This document shows positions 17,069 to 25,441 of a stretch of DNA of 64,000 nt, piece by piece. The first letter of the stretch is position 1; each line of letters starts with the position of its first letter. Under the pieces are notes generated by a model. The model was not told where the DNA came from. It worked only from the letters and a program-made list of their open reading frames with translations, and made no database searches. This DNA is from Thiorhodococcus minor. GTDB taxonomy: Bacteria > Pseudomonadota > Gammaproteobacteria > Chromatiales > Chromatiaceae. The DNA lies in NCBI RefSeq assembly GCF_010820565.1, contig NZ_JAAIJQ010000003.1:83251-147250 (forward strand), given 5' to 3'. Made by a program: the position numbers and the translations under genes.

Positions 17069-17729
17069 GCGCGCATCCCAGCACTCTGGCCAGTCTGGCT
17101 CCCAGGCTCCAGCGTGGGAGCAGTTCAGCGATGCTCCAGCGTCGCGACCCGGCCCGCAGAGCGGGCGGGCGGCATTTCCACGCCGGAGCGTGGGAACGAG
17201 ATACACATCTTCGTGGGAGCGGCGCCCCGCCGCGACGAGCGCAGCGTCCCCGATCGCGGCGAGGCGCCGCTCCCACCAGCAATAGCCGTAGGGTGGACAA
17301 GCGCAGCGCAGTCCACCAGCACCGGCGCGAGACCCGGTGGACTTCGCTCGCGCTCGTCCACCCTACAAGCGCGTACGGCCAGCCCACCAGCAGCGATGCG
17401 ATCAGCCAGGCGCTAAGCACGAGCGCCCCCTTCCAGCCTGGCTCCCACGCTCCAGCGTCGGAGCAGGTCGGCGACGCTCCAGCGTCGCGACCCGGCCCGC
17501 AGAGCGGGCGGACGGCATTCCCACGCCGGAGCGTGGGAACGAGATACACATCTCCGTGGGAGCGGCGCCCCGCCGCGACGAGCCCAGCGTCCCCGATCGC
17601 GGCGAGGCGCCGCTCCCACCAGCAATAGCCGTAGGGTGGACAAGCGCAGCGCAGTCCACCAGCGCCGGCGCGGGACCCGGTGGAGCGCGGGCTCAGGTCG
17701 GCATGAAATAACTCGCATCAGCCACCCCA
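17069..17729. repeat. Tandemly duplicated block of intergenic repeats inside the Ehr operon
   Basis: This 661-base stretch has no intact gene. Two copies of a roughly 345-base unit lie in tandem, beginning near 17041 and 17395. Each contains, in order, the HyfC-like gene's first codons, CTCCAGCGTGGGAG-type inverted repeats, an element with CACGCCGGAGCGTGGGAACG, a GTGGGAGCGGCGCC...GGCGCCGCTCCCAC palindrome (17213-17276 and 17556-17619), and a GTAGGGTGGAC palindrome (17288-17366, complete; 17631-17685, right arm truncated). The block separates HyfB-like from HyfC-like genes. Confidence 0.88.
17379..17420 (-). pseudogene. Relic of the HyfC-like gene 5' end
   Basis: Read on the minus strand from a GTG at 17420, this piece encodes LSAWLIASLLVGW. 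It matches the start of the intact gene at 17068 (MLSAWLIALLQALL...LLVGWL) apart from an internal deletion. It then runs directly into a GTAGGGTGGAC palindrome. It is part of the tandem duplication and cannot encode a functional product. Confidence 0.7.
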
Positions 17730-19748
17730 TCACGCCCCCGAGATGATCCACAGCAGCACCAGGAGCGTCGCCAGAGTCCAGCCGAGATAGACCCGCACAT
17801 TGCCCGACTGCAGCCGCACCACCCGGCGCGAGGCGAGCTCGACCCCACGCGCCACAGGCACATAGAGCCATCCCCAAAGCCGATCCGCGAGCCTCAGCCG
17901 ATAGCGCTGGACGCCGTCGCCGCCGGTCGTGCGCGTCTCGTCGATCTCGAACAGCAGTCCAAAGACCCGCCGCACCGGCTGTGCGAAGGAGGCGGCCGTG
18001 TACTGCATCCGCGGCGTCGGGGCGGCGAATCCGCAGTCCCAGGGGTCGCAGCGCCGGGAACGGCGCACCGTCCGGCGCTTGAACCACCAGATCGCCACGC
18101 CGGCGATGAGGGTCAGCGCGAAGACGTTGAGCGGCGCACTATAGCTTGCGGTCTCGGAGGAAATGGGCGTCAGCCACAGCCAGCCGTTGGCGCCCGCCTG
18201 CGGGATGCCGGTACCCAGCAGCTGGGCGGAGACCGGCTCGATCAGATGGACGACCTGGGTGGGCAGAACGCCCAGGAGCACGCAAAGCACCGCCAGAAAC
18301 CCCTGCCCGAGGCGCATCCCAAAGGGAACCGCCCGCGCCCGGCGCACATGGCGGCTGCGCGCCTGACCAAGGAAGGCGACCCCATAGACCTTGACGAAGG
18401 TCGCCGCGACCAGGGCGCCGGTCAGTGCCAGCACGGCGGAGGCGATGGGGATGAGGCTGCGCAGCACACCGCTGTCGAGCTGCCAGGCCTGGAGCGCCGC
18501 CTGAAAGGTCAGCCACTCCGAGACGAAGCCGTTGAAGGGCGGCAAGGCGGAGATCGAGAGGCAGCCGACGAGGAAGAAGTATCCCGTCCAGGGCATGCGC
18601 CGCAGCAGCCCGCCCATCTGCTCCAGGTCGCGCTCGTGGGCGCTGTGCAGGATGGCCCCGGCGCCGAGGAAGAGCAGCCCCTTGAAGAGCGCGTGATTGA
18701 CGGCGTGATAGAGGGCCGCGACCAGAGAGAGCGCGCCAAGCATGGGATGACCCGTCGCCTGGAACAGCAGCGCCAGCCCGAGCGCGATGAAGATGATCCC
18801 CAGATTCTCCACTGACGAATAGGCCAGCAGCCGCTTGAGGTCCGTCTGCATCAGGGCGAAGAGCACCCCCATGAGCGCCGAGACGCTGCCCACGGCCAGC
18901 AGCACCACGCCCCAGAGCCACTGCACCTCGCCGTTGAGGTCCAGCACCACGCGGACGAAACCATAGACCGCGACCTTGAGCATGACGCCCGACATCAGGG
19001 CCGAGATGTGCGAGGGCGCCACCGGATGCGCCTCGGGCAGCCAGGCGTGCATGGGCACCAGACCCGCCTTCATCCCAAAGCCGAGGAAGGCCAACGCAAA
19101 GGCGACGCTCGCCCAGCCCGGCGAGAGCGCCGCCGTCCGCATGGCATCGAAATCGAAGCCGCCGCCGAAGGCCGCCAGCACCCCGAAGCCGAGCAGGATC
19201 GCCAGCCCGCCGATATGGGCCATGAGCAGATAGAGAAAGGCCGCGCGACGGTTGGCCGGGTGCTCGTGCTGGAAGGCGACCAGAAAATAGGACGCCAGCG
19301 ACATCAGCTCCCAGGCCACCATGAAGAGAAAGGCGTCGTCCGCCAGCACCACCAGCAGCATCCCGGTCAGAAAGAGCCCGGTGAAGCCGCCGAGCGCCGC
19401 GAGCGAGTCGCGGCCCTGCTCGAAACCGCGCACATAGGCCGGGCCATAGAGGCCGACGGCCGTTGCGACCAGGCCGATCACCGCGAGAAAGAGCCCGGAC
19501 AGGGCATCCAGCCGCAGATGCCAAGGCATCCAGGGCAGGCCGAGCGGCAAGGTCACCGTGAAGCTGCCGCCCTGAGCCAGGACCAGCAGCCCCGCACCGA
19601 GCGCCGCCACACCGGAGAGGCCCACCAGAGGCATGGCCGCCAGACGCAGGACGCGCGGCTCGCGCCCGGCCAGAAGCGAGACGCCAGAGGACCCCAGGGC
19701 CAAGACCAACGCCAGGAAGGCCAGCGACAGCGCCGGGCTCCCACTCAT
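17730..19748 (-). CDS. HyfB-like proton-translocating membrane subunit (NuoL family)
   Basis: This 672-residue polytopic protein is the NuoL/HyfB-type pump subunit and the first structural gene of the complex. It has the acidic helix AWELMSLASYFLVAF, the conserved GFGMKAGLVPMHAWLPEAHP segment and more than a dozen hydrophobic helices. I chose the ATG at 19748 (MSGSPALSLAFLALVLALG), whose start overlaps the stop of the XRE gene by four bases. The longer open frame upstream is the shadow of that regulator. Some 660 bases of repeats separate its stop from the HyfC-like gene. Confidence 0.9.
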   Translation of the reverse strand: MSGSPALSLAFLALVLALGSSGVSLLAGREPRVLRLAAMPLVGLSGVAALGAGLLVLAQGGSFTVTLPLGLPWMPWHLRLDALSGLFLAVIGLVATAVGLYGPAYVRGFEQGRDSLAALGGFTGLFLTGMLLVVLADDAFLFMVAWELMSLASYFLVAFQHEHPANRRAAFLYLLMAHIGGLAILLGFGVLAAFGGGFDFDAMRTAALSPGWASVAFALAFLGFGMKAGLVPMHAWLPEAHPVAPSHISALMSGVMLKVAVYGFVRVVLDLNGEVQWLWGVVLLAVGSVSALMGVLFALMQTDLKRLLAYSSVENLGIIFIALGLALLFQATGHPMLGALSLVAALYHAVNHALFKGLLFLGAGAILHSAHERDLEQMGGLLRRMPWTGYFFLVGCLSISALPPFNGFVSEWLTFQAALQAWQLDSGVLRSLIPIASAVLALTGALVAATFVKVYGVAFLGQARSRHVRRARAVPFGMRLGQGFLAVLCVLLGVLPTQVVHLIEPVSAQLLGTGIPQAGANGWLWLTPISSETASYSAPLNVFALTLIAGVAIWWFKRRTVRRSRRCDPWDCGFAAPTPRMQYTAASFAQPVRRVFGLLFEIDETRTTGGDGVQRYRLRLADRLWGWLYVPVARGVELASRRVVRLQSGNVRVYLGWTLATLLVLLWIISGA

Positions 19749-20017
19749 GCGCCCGGATCCTCGGTCGGCCGCTGCGCCTTGAAGCGCACCCCGCGCCCGC
19801 CGCCCGCACTGGTCGCGCCCTCGCCGATCAGCTCGACCCCGGCACGCTCGAGCGCCTCGACCACCTTGACCAGGGACTCGACATTGCCGCGCACCTGCCC
19901 GTCGCTCGCCTCCATGCGCTGAATGGTCGGCAGCGACAGACCGGCGACCTCGGCGAGCCGGCGCTGGTCCATGCCGAGCAAGGCGCGCGCGGCCCGCAGC
20001 TGGGCAGCCGTAATCAT
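19745..20017 (-). CDS. XRE-family helix-turn-helix regulator at the head of the Ehr operon
   Basis: This 90-residue protein has a Cro/CI-type helix-turn-helix near its N terminus: ITAAQLRAARALLGMDQRRL followed by EVAGLSLPTIQRMEAS. The rest (VVEALERAGVELI) matches the small XRE proteins common in alphaproteobacteria and gammaproteobacteria. It is the first gene of the cluster and is translationally coupled to the HyfB-like gene through an ATGA overlap. It may therefore autoregulate the whole operon. No operator is obvious in the 248 bases upstream. Confidence 0.8.
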   Translation of the reverse strand: MITAAQLRAARALLGMDQRRLAEVAGLSLPTIQRMEASDGQVRGNVESLVKVVEALERAGVELIGEGATSAGGGRGVRFKAQRPTEDPGA

Positions 20018-20265
20018 GTCTGAGACATCGGAAGTGATGGCATGGAGAAGAGTTTAGAAAGATCAAGGATGAGAAAGCAAGTATGAGGCAGCGGCCGAAG
20101 CGAGTTTCAGAGGTCTATCGCCGCGCTCTCCAGAAGTCAGTGCTTGGCGCGCGAGGCGCAGTGCTCACCTGATGGGGCAAACCTCAATGGACATCCCTTT
20201 GGACATGGAGCCCCACGGGATATACATTTCCAACAAGTAGATCCAACACATCCAACGAGGTAAAG

Positions 20266-20499
20266 ATGCGAGTTTCAAAGTGGGGCAACAGTCTCGCGGT
20301 TCGCCTGCCCGCCACGGTGGTGGAGGCGCTGGACCTAAACGAAGGTGACAACATCGAGATTCAGGTGGAAGGTGCTCGCGCACTCAGCGTTGCCAAGGCG
20401 CCCGACAACCAGGCTCTCCTGGAGCGACTACGCAAGTACCGGGGCCGACTGCCCAAGGCGTTTCGTTTTGACCGACTGGAAGCCAATGAGCACGAGTAG
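20266..20499 (+). CDS. AbrB/MazE-family antitoxin
   Basis: This 77-residue protein has a SpoVT-AbrB swapped-hairpin DNA-binding domain (MRVSKWGNSLAVRLPATVVEALDL, then EGDNIEIQVEG). The C-terminal tail (LLERLRKYRGRLPKAFRFDR) is the likely toxin-binding part. A ribosome-binding site (CGAGGTAAAG) precedes the ATG. The PIN toxin gene begins 14 bases before this stop, the usual arrangement of a type II toxin-antitoxin operon that represses itself. Confidence 0.88.
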   Translation: MRVSKWGNSLAVRLPATVVEALDLNEGDNIEIQVEGARALSVAKAPDNQALLERLRKYRGRLPKAFRFDRLEANEHE

Positions 20500-20905
20500 G
20501 GCCTTCTTCGATACCAACGTGCTGCTCTATCTGTTGTCGGAGGAGACTTCAAAGGCGGATCGCGCAGAAGCAGTGCTGGCCGATGGAGGCACCATCAGTG
20601 TTCAGGTGCTCAACGAATTCGCATCCGTGGCCTCGCGGAAGCTCGGCCTCTCCTGGGCGGAGATCCGCGAGGTGCTTGGCACGATCCGGCAGCTTTGCAG
20701 CATCGAGCCCCTGCTGCTCGCGACCCACGAGCGAGGGCTCGCGATCAGTGAGCGATATGGGCTCTCGATCTACGATGCGTTGATCGTCGCCTCCGCGCTC
20801 AACGCCGGGTGCAATCTCCTGCTCACCGAAGACCTCCAGAACGGGCAACGGATCGATGAGACGCTCGAAATCAGAAATCCTTTTGCGAGCGAAGACGGCA
20901 GATAA
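20486..20905 (+). CDS. PIN-domain ribonuclease toxin
   Basis: This 139-residue VapC-like toxin has the four conserved acidic positions of PIN nucleases: AFFDTNVLLYLL, VLNEFASVA, IYDALIVASAL and LLTEDLQNGQ. Such toxins cut specific RNAs in the cytosol. I chose the ATG at 20486, which gives the family N terminus; the frame is open further upstream but overlaps the antitoxin. It is paired with a MazE/AbrB-type antitoxin rather than a classic VapB, which is a known mixed pairing. Confidence 0.88.
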   Translation: MSTSRAFFDTNVLLYLLSEETSKADRAEAVLADGGTISVQVLNEFASVASRKLGLSWAEIREVLGTIRQLCSIEPLLLATHERGLAISERYGLSIYDALIVASALNAGCNLLLTEDLQNGQRIDETLEIRNPFASEDGR

Positions 20906-20980
20906 GGGAGCGACCCTTTTCGGTCATGAGGATCCGATGACACTCGATCTTGTCATCTTGCTGCGAGCCGTCCTGGGCGC

Positions 20981-21022
20981 GTTGACCTCTAGGTCAACAG
21001 GTGTCGGCCTGGAGGCCGACAC
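20981..21022. terminator. Two adjacent hairpins between convergent genes
   Basis: GTTGACC TCTA GGTCAAC (20981-20998) is followed at once by a 10-bp stem, GTGTCGGCCT/AGGCCGACAC (21001-21022). They lie between the convergent PIN toxin and Spy-like genes, where a bidirectional terminator would be expected. There is no U-tract, so this is only a candidate. Confidence 0.4.
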
Positions 21023-21043
21023 TCCCAGGGCTGGGTCTGCTGG

Positions 21044-21883
21044 CTACCAGCGTCCTCCATGGCCGCGCTTCTGGCTCAAGAGCCGAGCGGCCTCGGCGCG
21101 CTGATCGGGTGTGAGCGCCGCATAGAGCTCCTGCCGCGCGCTCCACATCTGCTCACGCTGGCTCTGCCGAGACTCCCGCAGCGCGTCCATCTGCTCCGGC
21201 GTTAGGCTCCCGCCGAGCCGCGCCTCGCGGCGACTCCTGATGATGTCATCCCGCGCGGTGACGGCCTCGGCGTACTTGCTCCAGGCGGGCTCCTGCTCCG
21301 GCGTGATGCCGAGGCTGGTCTTGAGCTGGTCCAGGCGCTGCGCCCTGGCCGCCGGATCCGCGAAGCCCTTGGGACCGCCGAATCCCCTTCCACGACTCTG
21401 CTTCGACCGCATCAGCTGACCGGCCTGGGCACGCTGCTCGGGCGTGAGGGCGGCCAGGAGCGCGAATCTTGCAGTCTGCATCCGATCGCGCTGGGTCTGG
21501 CTCGATTGACGAAACTCCTCGATCTGCTCGGCTGTGAGGTCCCCGCTGAGCCGCGCCTCGCGATGGCCGCTCATGAGCGCCGCCCTGGTGGTCATGGCCG
21601 TGGCATAGTCGCTCCAGGCCTGCTCCTGCTCCGGCGTGATCCCCAAGCTGGTCTTGAGCGCGTCCAGGCGTTTGGCGGTCGCCTCCGGATCCGCGAAGTC
21701 CATGGGGCCGCCGAATCCGCGCATGGGTCCGCCTCGTCCATCCATGGCGCGCGGCGCGCCGTCCGGGCCTGTGCCATAGCAGTCAGGCCCATAGCCGCCG
21801 CGGGCGTAGACGCCGTTGCCGACACCCAATGCCAGAGCGGAGACCGTGAGGATTCCCAGGAGCTTTCGTGTCTGTTGTTTCAT
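21044..21883 (-). CDS. Spy/CpxP-like periplasmic LTXXQ protein with internal duplication
   Basis: This 279-residue protein has a signal peptide (KLLGILTVSALALGVGNGVYA) and four LTxxQ-type motifs (LTAEQ, LTPEQR, LTPEQM, LTPDQR), the signature of the Spy/CpxP envelope-stress family. The mature part contains two tandem copies of a roughly 100-residue unit; each starts near FADP(E/A)A and includes LKTSLGITPEQE. Usual family members have one copy, so this is a doubled form. It is divergent from a two-component system, matching the cpxP-cpxRA layout. It is probably a periplasmic chaperone or sensor inhibitor. Confidence 0.85.
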   Translation of the reverse strand: MKQQTRKLLGILTVSALALGVGNGVYARGGYGPDCYGTGPDGAPRAMDGRGGPMRGFGGPMDFADPEATAKRLDALKTSLGITPEQEQAWSDYATAMTTRAALMSGHREARLSGDLTAEQIEEFRQSSQTQRDRMQTARFALLAALTPEQRAQAGQLMRSKQSRGRGFGGPKGFADPAARAQRLDQLKTSLGITPEQEPAWSKYAEAVTARDDIIRSRREARLGGSLTPEQMDALRESRQSQREQMWSARQELYAALTPDQRAEAARLLSQKRGHGGRW

Positions 21884-21984
21884 GATGCTTCTCCACTGTG
21901 ATCCCGGACAGGCGCATCCTGCCCGGCTCTGGGGTCGATTTGACGCGCCGCGCGTAAGCTCCAGATGTCTACACAGGGGCTTTT

Positions 21985-22000
21985 TGTAAGCGAATGTGAC
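21985..22000. promoter_or_regulatory. Candidate response-regulator direct repeat
   Basis: In the intergenic region shared by the Spy-like gene and the two-component operon, TGTAAG (21985) and TGTGAC (21995) are spaced 10 bases apart, and a further TGTGAC follows at about 22014. One-turn spacing of half sites is typical of OmpR/CpxR-class binding. This is an inference from pattern only. Confidence 0.35.
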
Positions 22001-22072
22001 AAGGGGGCGTCTTGTGACGCTGGGTTACCATCGGCGCCTTCCTGGGATGTCCGGCCGGAGTAGAGTGCAGCC

Positions 22073-22795
22073 ATGACGACGCAAGACCATATCCTGGTGG
22101 TCGACGACGACCCCGAGATCCGCCAGCTGCTCAAGACCTATTTGGAGCGCAACGGCCTGGCCGTGACAGGCGTGGGCGAAGGGTCGGCGATGTGGCAGGT
22201 CCTTGAGGGGACCCGCATCGACCTCATCGTGCTCGACATCATGCTGCCTGGGGTCGATGGTCTGGAGCTGTGCCGTCAGCTGCGCGACCGCACGCGGATT
22301 CCCGTCATCATGCTGACCGCGCGCGGCGACGAGCTGGACCGTGTCCTGGGGCTGGAGCTGGGCGCGGACGACTATCTTGCCAAGCCCTTCAGCGCGCGTG
22401 AGCTACTGGCACGGATCAAGGTGGTGCTCCGCCGGGTGCGCGAGCAGCCCTACGCCGGACTGGACGATGCGCCCGGCGTGCTGGCCTTCGCCGGCTGGAC
22501 GCTGGATACCCGCACCCAGGACCTGACCTCGCCCAAGGGGGTGCTGGTCTCGCTCAGTCAGGCCGAGTACCGCCTGCTGCTCGTCCTGGCCAGGCATCCC
22601 AACCGCGCCCTGACGCGCGATCGGCTGCTGGACCTCACCCAGGGGCGCGAGAGCGGCCCCTTCGACCGCAGCATCGACGTCCTCATCGGACGCCTGCGCC
22701 GGCGGCTGGGCGACGACGCCAAGGAGCCTCGGCTCATCAAGACGCTGCGCGGGCGTGGCTATCTGCTCGCGGCACAGGTCGAGTCGCGGCCCTGA
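22073..22795 (+). CDS. OmpR-family response regulator (CpxR/RstA-like)
   Basis: This 240-residue protein has a receiver domain with acidic pocket DDD (11-13), phosphoacceptor Asp55 (LIVLDIMLPG), a conserved Thr in MLTARG and Lys in LAKPF. The C-terminal winged helix follows (SQAEYRLLLVLARHPNRALTR and the RRLGDD...IKTLRGRGYLL wing). The kinase gene starts within its stop codon (TGATG), so the two are coupled. Divergence from a Spy/CpxP-like gene suggests an envelope-stress role. Confidence 0.92.
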   Translation: MTTQDHILVVDDDPEIRQLLKTYLERNGLAVTGVGEGSAMWQVLEGTRIDLIVLDIMLPGVDGLELCRQLRDRTRIPVIMLTARGDELDRVLGLELGADDYLAKPFSARELLARIKVVLRRVREQPYAGLDDAPGVLAFAGWTLDTRTQDLTSPKGVLVSLSQAEYRLLLVLARHPNRALTRDRLLDLTQGRESGPFDRSIDVLIGRLRRRLGDDAKEPRLIKTLRGRGYLLAAQVESRP

Positions 22796-24228
22796 TGGCG
22801 CTGCGCCTGCGCATCCTGCCGGCCTCGCTCTTCGGGCGACTGACCCTGGTGCTGCTGGTGGGACTGGTGGCCGCCCAACTGCTGTCCGCGACCATCCTGC
22901 TGCGCGACCGCGGACAGACGCTCTACCAGTCCATCCAGAGGGGATTCGTCGAGCGAACGGTCGGCATCGTCAGGCTGCTGGACGTCCTGACGCCGCGCGA
23001 GCGCGCCCGCCTGCTGCCGCTCTTCCACACCCCGGAGTCCCGCGTCAGGCTGGCCGAAGAGCCGTCCGAGACCGCGCCCGGCCAGGGTGTCGCGGAGGCC
23101 GCCGCCGAGCGGCTGCGCCGTCAGCTCAGCGGGCGCCTACCCCCAGACACCGAGCTGCGGGTCGTGCTGGACAATGACCTCCGCTTCCTAACCCGCCGAC
23201 GTGGCAGAGACCACCGCCCACCGCCGCCCGATCATCCGCCGGGCATGGGGCCGGAGCCCCGCCCCTGGTCCGCGCTCGCGCGGGGCCGCCCCATGGCGCG
23301 CGGCTTCTTCATCCAGATCCGCCTGACCGATGGAACCTGGGTGCAGTTCGTCCGCGCCGTCCCGGAAGACGTCTTCGAGCGTCCGGCGCGGCTGCTGCTG
23401 ACGCTCGGCATCCTGCTCGTCAGCGTCATTCTTCTCGCCCTGCTGGCGGTGCGCTGGCTGGTCGGCCCGCTGCGGACGCTGCGCAGCGCGGCCGAGGCGC
23501 TCGGCCGCGACATCCGGCGTCCCCCGATCCCCGAGCGCGGCCCGCTGGAGGTCGCCCAAACCGCCCATGCCTTCAACACCATGCAGCAGCGGCTACAGCG
23601 CTTCATCGACGACCGGGCGCGCATCCTCGCGGCCGTCTCTCATGACCTCAAGACGCCGCTCACCCGGATGCGCCTGCGCACGGATCTGCTCGACGACGCG
23701 GAGCTGCGCGCCAAGCTCCAGCGCGACCTCGACGACATGGAATCCATGGTGAAGGCCACGCTGGACTTCATGCAGGGCAGCGACAGCCGCGAGGCCACAC
23801 AGACGCTCGACCTGAACGCCCTGCTCGAGACCATCCAGTCCGACGCCCAGGACGCGGGCTGGACCGTATCGCTGACCGGCAGCGCCGACGCGCCCATCCA
23901 GGCGCGGCCCAAGGCCCTGAAGCGCTGCATCACCAACCTGGTCGAGAACGCGGCGCGCTACGGCGGCGGCGCCGAGATCGGCGTGGAGGAGAGGCCGGGC
24001 GCCCTGGTCATCCTGGTACGGGATCGCGGGCCGGGCGTACCCCAGCCACTCCTGGAGCAGGTCTTCGAGCCCTTCTTCCGCCTGGAAGCATCGCGCGCCC
24101 GACACAGCGGCGGCACCGGCCTGGGGCTGGGAATCGCTCGCAACATCGCCCGGGGGCATGGCGGCGACCTGCTCCTGCGCAACCGTGTGGACGGCGGGCT
24201 TTGCGCGGAGCTGACGCTGCCTCAGTAG
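22795..24228 (+). CDS. Sensor histidine kinase (EnvZ/CpxA-class)
   Basis: This 477-residue inner-membrane kinase has a first helix (about 14-34), a periplasmic sensor region of about 165 residues that is rich in Arg/Pro, and a second helix (LLLTLGILLVSVILLALLAV). HAMP, HisKA with HDLKTPLTRMR, an N-box (NLVENAARYGG), DRGPGVP and GGTGLGLGIA follow. All catalytic boxes are intact. It is co-transcribed with the response regulator directly upstream. The periplasmic domain could be regulated by the divergent Spy/CpxP-like protein, as CpxP restrains CpxA. Confidence 0.92.
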   Translation: MALRLRILPASLFGRLTLVLLVGLVAAQLLSATILLRDRGQTLYQSIQRGFVERTVGIVRLLDVLTPRERARLLPLFHTPESRVRLAEEPSETAPGQGVAEAAAERLRRQLSGRLPPDTELRVVLDNDLRFLTRRRGRDHRPPPPDHPPGMGPEPRPWSALARGRPMARGFFIQIRLTDGTWVQFVRAVPEDVFERPARLLLTLGILLVSVILLALLAVRWLVGPLRTLRSAAEALGRDIRRPPIPERGPLEVAQTAHAFNTMQQRLQRFIDDRARILAAVSHDLKTPLTRMRLRTDLLDDAELRAKLQRDLDDMESMVKATLDFMQGSDSREATQTLDLNALLETIQSDAQDAGWTVSLTGSADAPIQARPKALKRCITNLVENAARYGGGAEIGVEERPGALVILVRDRGPGVPQPLLEQVFEPFFRLEASRARHSGGTGLGLGIARNIARGHGGDLLLRNRVDGGLCAELTLPQ

Positions 24229-24249
24229 CGGCCGCGGGCGGACACCGCC

Positions 24250-24305
24250 GTGGGAGCGCCACCCCGGCGCGACGGGCGCCAGTCGCGGCGAGGCGCCGCT
24301 CCCAC
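24250..24305. repeat. GTGGGAGC palindromic repeat
   Basis: A short element begins GTGGGAGCGCCACCCCGGCG and ends AGGCGCCGCTCCCAC, giving paired outer arms GTGGGAGCG/CGCTCCCAC-like. It sits between the histidine kinase stop and the convergent glycosyltransferase stop. Related copies are at 17213, 17556 and, in part, 31560 and 52435. Confidence 0.75.
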
Positions 24306-24367
24306 GCCATTTTGCTCGACCGCGTGGGCGATTCCATGATCGATGCCGCGCGGGCTGGACCCTGCGC

Positions 24368-25441
24368 TCAGTCGGCGAGGCAGCGATAGAGCTCCAGATA
24401 GCGGTCCATGATGGCTTGGCGGCCAAACTCGCGCTCCACGCGCTCGCGGCCTCGGTCGACCATGGTGGTCATGAGCGCGGGGTCGGACAGGGTCTGCTGG
24501 ATCCCATTCGCCAGCCCGGCGGCGTCCTCGCAGGGCACGCAATAGGCATCCTCGCCGTGCCGCGCCAGCTCGCGCGCCCCGCGGAAGCGCGCCGTCACCA
24601 GCGGCTTTTCCCAGGCCCAGGCCTCCAGGATGACGTTGCCCAGCGTCTCCGCATCTAGAGAGGGGAAGACGACCAGATCCGCCATCTGCAGATAGGGCGC
24701 CGGATCGCGCTGCCAGCCGGCCCAGACGATGCGATGGGCCTGCCCCAGCTGCTCCGCCTGCGCCTGGAGCTTGGGGCCCAGGGGGCCGTCGCCGACCATC
24801 ACCAGGCACAGCGGCCGGTCGGCGATGCGCTCCGGCAGCCGGCTCAGGGCCTCGATCAGATAGCCTTGCCCCTTGACCGGCACGAAGCGCCCGAGCGTTA
24901 CCAGCACCCAGGCGTCTTCCGGGATGCCATGCGCCTGGCGCCGCTCGGCGACGGCCTCGGGCGCGACCGGACGCGCAGCATCGGCGAAGTTGTAGATGTG
25001 GTAGATGCGCTCCGCCGGCAGGCCCTGGCTCGTCATCCAGTCGCAGAGCCCCTTGGTGTTGCCGATCCAGGCATGCGCGTGGCGGTAGGGGCCCAGGGCG
25101 TAATAGCCGCCGAGGCGCGAGACATGCACAGGACGCTCGCCGAGCGGCAGATGGGTCAGCCGCGTGGCGCGGCCCATGTAGGTCTGGACGATCTCCGGCT
25201 TGAGCTGCCGAACGAGCCGCGTCACCGCCCGCCGCGACCAGGGGTCCCAGGTCGTGCGATAGGGCAGCTTGTGGACCGGGAGCCCGCCCAGGTCCATGCC
25301 ATCCAGCGCGCTCCCCGCGCGCACCGCGACCTCGGCGGGAGCACCGCAATCCGCCAGCGCATGCGCGAAGCGAATCAGCCAACGCTCGGCACCTCCGAGC
25401 GCCTTGCTGGCGACCATTTGCAGGGTGGTTGGGTCGCTCAT
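24368..25441 (-). CDS. Glycosyltransferase family 4 protein
   Basis: This 357-residue GT-B fold transferase probably builds LPS or another surface glycan at the inner membrane. The N-terminal domain starts LQMVASKALGGAERWLIRFA, with the GG(A)ER acceptor-side motif. The C-terminal domain has VTLGRFVPVKGQGYLIEA and the nucleotide-sugar motif SLDAETLGNVILEAWAWEKP, the EX7E-type signature. Its ATG overlaps the stop of vapC by four bases, an odd coupling to a toxin gene. Two short relics of this gene's first codons (MSDPxTLQMx) occur at 41.2-41.4 kb. Confidence 0.9.
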   Translation of the reverse strand: MSDPTTLQMVASKALGGAERWLIRFAHALADCGAPAEVAVRAGSALDGMDLGGLPVHKLPYRTTWDPWSRRAVTRLVRQLKPEIVQTYMGRATRLTHLPLGERPVHVSRLGGYYALGPYRHAHAWIGNTKGLCDWMTSQGLPAERIYHIYNFADAARPVAPEAVAERRQAHGIPEDAWVLVTLGRFVPVKGQGYLIEALSRLPERIADRPLCLVMVGDGPLGPKLQAQAEQLGQAHRIVWAGWQRDPAPYLQMADLVVFPSLDAETLGNVILEAWAWEKPLVTARFRGARELARHGEDAYCVPCEDAAGLANGIQQTLSDPALMTTMVDRGRERVEREFGRQAIMDRYLELYRCLAD

